From Planctomycetales bacterium (GTDB lineage: Bacteria; Planctomycetota; Planctomycetia; Isosphaerales; Isosphaeraceae), in NCBI GenBank assembly GCA_027459775.1, contig DAIDHE010000140.1, positions 1 through 35,838 on the forward strand: a DNA stretch of 35,838 nt, in the 5' to 3' direction. Position 1 is the first letter of the stretch; the number at the start of each line of letters is the position of its first letter. Position numbers and translations under genes: made by a program. Shown here piece after piece: positions 34,316 through 35,838 of the stretch. The notes under the pieces are model-generated. The model had not been told where the DNA came from. It made no database searches and saw only the letters and a list, made by a program, of their open reading frames with translations.

Positions 34316-34968
34316 ATCGTCCCGGTCGAGCGGGCGGGAACGAGAGGCGAACGACGATGCGGGCTTCACGCTGGATTCTGCTCGGGCTGCTCGTTCTCGC
34401 GGCCTGGTATCGCGCGCACACGTTTGGCCCGAGCGTGCGCGCGGCCGTGGGTTACGATTTCTGGCCGCGCACGATCGGCGAATCCGAGCCGCTCGACTGC
34501 GACGAGGCGGCCTACGCCTATATCGGCAGGCGGATCCTGACGGGCGACGTCCTCTATCGCGACGTCACCGAAAACAAACCTCCGCTCGGATACTGGGTCT
34601 ATGCGGCCGCCGTGGCTCTGGGCGGTTATCGCGAGCTGGCGATCCGGCTGCTTCCTTACCCGTTCATCCTCGGCACGACGGCGCTCGTCTGGTGGATCGC
34701 CGCGCGAATGGGCGGCCGGCTCGCGGCCGCGGTCGCCGCGTGGCTTTTCATCATGCTCTCGACCGATCCCTACCTCTTCGGCAACGGTTCTGATTTTGAA
34801 CACATCATGAATTGTTTTTCGGTCGCCATGCTCGCTCTTTTGGCGTCCGGGCGCCCGAGCCGGCGGCTTGTGTTCGCGGCTGGGGTCTGCCTGGGCCTGG
34901 CGGTCCTGGTGAAGCAAGTCGCGATCGTCCAGGCCCTGCCGGCGGTCCTTTTGCTTGTGGCGAGGAAG
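34312..34968 (+). CDS. GT39-like glycosyltransferase, truncated at the junction
   Basis: The N-terminal part of another PMT_2-type glycosyltransferase, with WILLGLLVLAAWYRA as first membrane segment and the catalytic-loop motif ESEPLDCDEAAYAYIG followed by VTENKPPLGYWVYA. Recognisable family sequence runs to VLVKQVAIVQALPAVLLLVAR (about 34965). Only about 215 of an expected 450-550 residues are present. The frame then runs into RLPLGCGSLLRCRPI and stops at 35019, in DNA of a different character. ATG 34312 overlaps the previous stop as ATGA. ATG 34357, with GAGAGG upstream, is an equally good start. The truncation is probably an assembly join, not a natural pseudogene. Confidence 0.75.
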
Positions 34969-35838
34969 GGTCGGCTTCCTTTGGGCTGTGGGAGTCTCTT
35001 GCGCTGTCGTCCCATTTGAGGAGGTCGCCGCTGGCGTGTGCGCTGCTGCCGTGCATCTGCCCTGAATGACCTGACCTGGGCGCTGAAACTCCGCCCAACT
35101 CCTGCAGACAGCATGTTCGTTGTACGTCATGGTCAGGCACAGACTCCTGCCGTGTCAGAGCTTGATGTTAGCACAGAACCACATCAAAAAACCTTACCAC
35201 CGCAGAAACTCCCATGACATAGACATGCCTGCGCTCGCGAGCAGAGCCGATCTATTCAGGCTCAGGGTGCCAGGACACAGGCCAAGACTGACCTGGCCAG
35301 CTGCCGTGAGCTTTGCTGCGGGTGGTGATGCCTCGGGGTTGCCGCGGCCGGACTGGCCGTCCTGCGCCCAGCCGCTGCATGCATCCACCTCCCTCTCGTC
35401 GCTGCCCCTCCTGCCCTGCTCCTCCTCTGCGCACGCGCGGCGCGGCCACTCCTTGTCCGCCTGCGCCTGCTGCTGCTTCGAGGCAGCCGTCCTGTCGCGC
35501 TCGAAGCAGGCCGCGCACTCCTTGCTCTGCTCCACAGCCGCAGCCGCCGCTGCCGAGAGCTGCTGCGCCCGGTGGTCCGCACTGGCCTGCCTCCCCTTCT
35601 CTGCTGCCCAGGTCAGCCTTGCAGCTGCGTCCGGGACTGCTGGCATGCTGGAGCGCTGCTCAGCTTCCTCGCGTCCCTGGTCAGCACTGGCGCCCCTCTG
35701 GTACACTGCGCTGTCCAGTCGAGCCTGGAATGGGGGCGTTGTGCCGGCCGCGCCAGGGGCGGCCTGCTTCTCTGGTCGCCCAGGAACTTCAACTTGCTCT
35801 GCATGCGAGCTGCCGGCAGGTGCCTCCACCACTGCAGG
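34961..35838. other. Foreign-looking terminal segment, probable chimeric join
   Basis: From about 34961 the sequence loses the TCG/GCG-rich codon periodicity of the rest of the window and becomes rich in TG, CA, CTG and CAG. It has a moderate-A+T stretch at 35090-35215 and long Ala/Gln/Glu-rich frames after it. This resembles GC-rich eukaryotic DNA such as that of green algae, an inference from composition only. The join interrupts a glycosyltransferase gene. Confidence 0.6.
35194..35838 (-). CDS. Low-complexity Ala/Gln/Glu-rich frame, possibly a eukaryotic exon
   Basis: On the minus strand a frame open to the window edge encodes about 214 residues, including QLSAAAAAAVEQSKECAAC and ASKQQQAQADKEW, and predicted coiled-coil-like segments. 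It stops at 35194. There is no Shine-Dalgarno sequence or recognised domain. If the terminal segment is eukaryotic, this could be part of an exon. It may also be chance in GC-rich DNA. Confidence 0.25.
   Translation of the reverse strand, partial: PAVVEAPAGSSHAEQVEVPGRPEKQAAPGAAGTTPPFQARLDSAVYQRGASADQGREEAEQRSSMPAVPDAAARLTWAAEKGRQASADHRAQQLSAAAAAAVEQSKECAACFERDRTAASKQQQAQADKEWPRRACAEEEQGRRGSDEREVDACSGWAQDGQSGRGNPEASPPAAKLTAAGQVSLGLCPGTLSLNRSALLASAGMSMSWEFLRW

Overview
The window looks like one chromosomal stretch from a planctomycete of the Isosphaeraceae/Singulisphaera type, joined near its right end to unrelated DNA. The planctomycete assignment is an inference. It rests on the very high G+C, the frequent GTG and TTG starts, and the protein families present: a TPR-multiheme cytochrome, secreted TPR proteins, a twin-arginine Gfo/Idh/MocA oxidoreductase, a sulfotransferase next to an SGNH-like protein, several GT39-type membrane glycosyltransferases, and TAT-exported proteins of unknown function. 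No rRNA, tRNA, CRISPR array, transposase or phage gene was recognised.

Layout. At 1-732 is the end of a HEAT-repeat protein. It converges on a membrane glycosyltransferase (858-2604, minus) across a 22-bp perfect inverted repeat. At 2836-6036 (minus) come a small unknown protein with a promoter and operator-like site, then ahcY behind a possible leader pseudoknot, then a DUF1015 gene behind a strong hairpin. At 6527-12429 (plus) are a seven-haem TPR cytochrome and two secreted TPR proteins. At 12451-14782 (minus) a sulfotransferase and an SGNH-like membrane protein form an operon. At 14984-16603 (minus) are an exported Gfo/Idh/MocA oxidoreductase and a small membrane protein. At 16865-19694 (plus) are an HlyD-like adaptor, a slipin-type SPFH protein and a VOC protein. 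At 19697-20838 (minus) rsmE is translationally coupled to a half-length TauE/SafE protein. An ExeA-like ATPase (20894-21760, plus) diverges from it.

From 21867 to about 34960 everything is on the plus strand. Two tandem TAT-exported paralogues look like degenerate Gfo/Idh/MocA proteins, and a TAT-exported beta-propeller follows. Next is a compact histidine cluster (hisD, GNAT, hisC, hisB) running into a flippase-like membrane protein, then a secreted M28 metallopeptidase and two GT39-like glycosyltransferases. The second glycosyltransferase breaks off near 34961. From there to the end, base composition and coding character change to something eukaryote-like (TG/CA- and CAG/CTG-rich), so the join is probably an assembly chimera.

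The points most worth checking are the leader structure of ahcY, the degenerate Gfo-like tandem pair in which the usual EKP motif appears as NDKH and the glycine-rich NAD loop is lost, and the junction near 34961.
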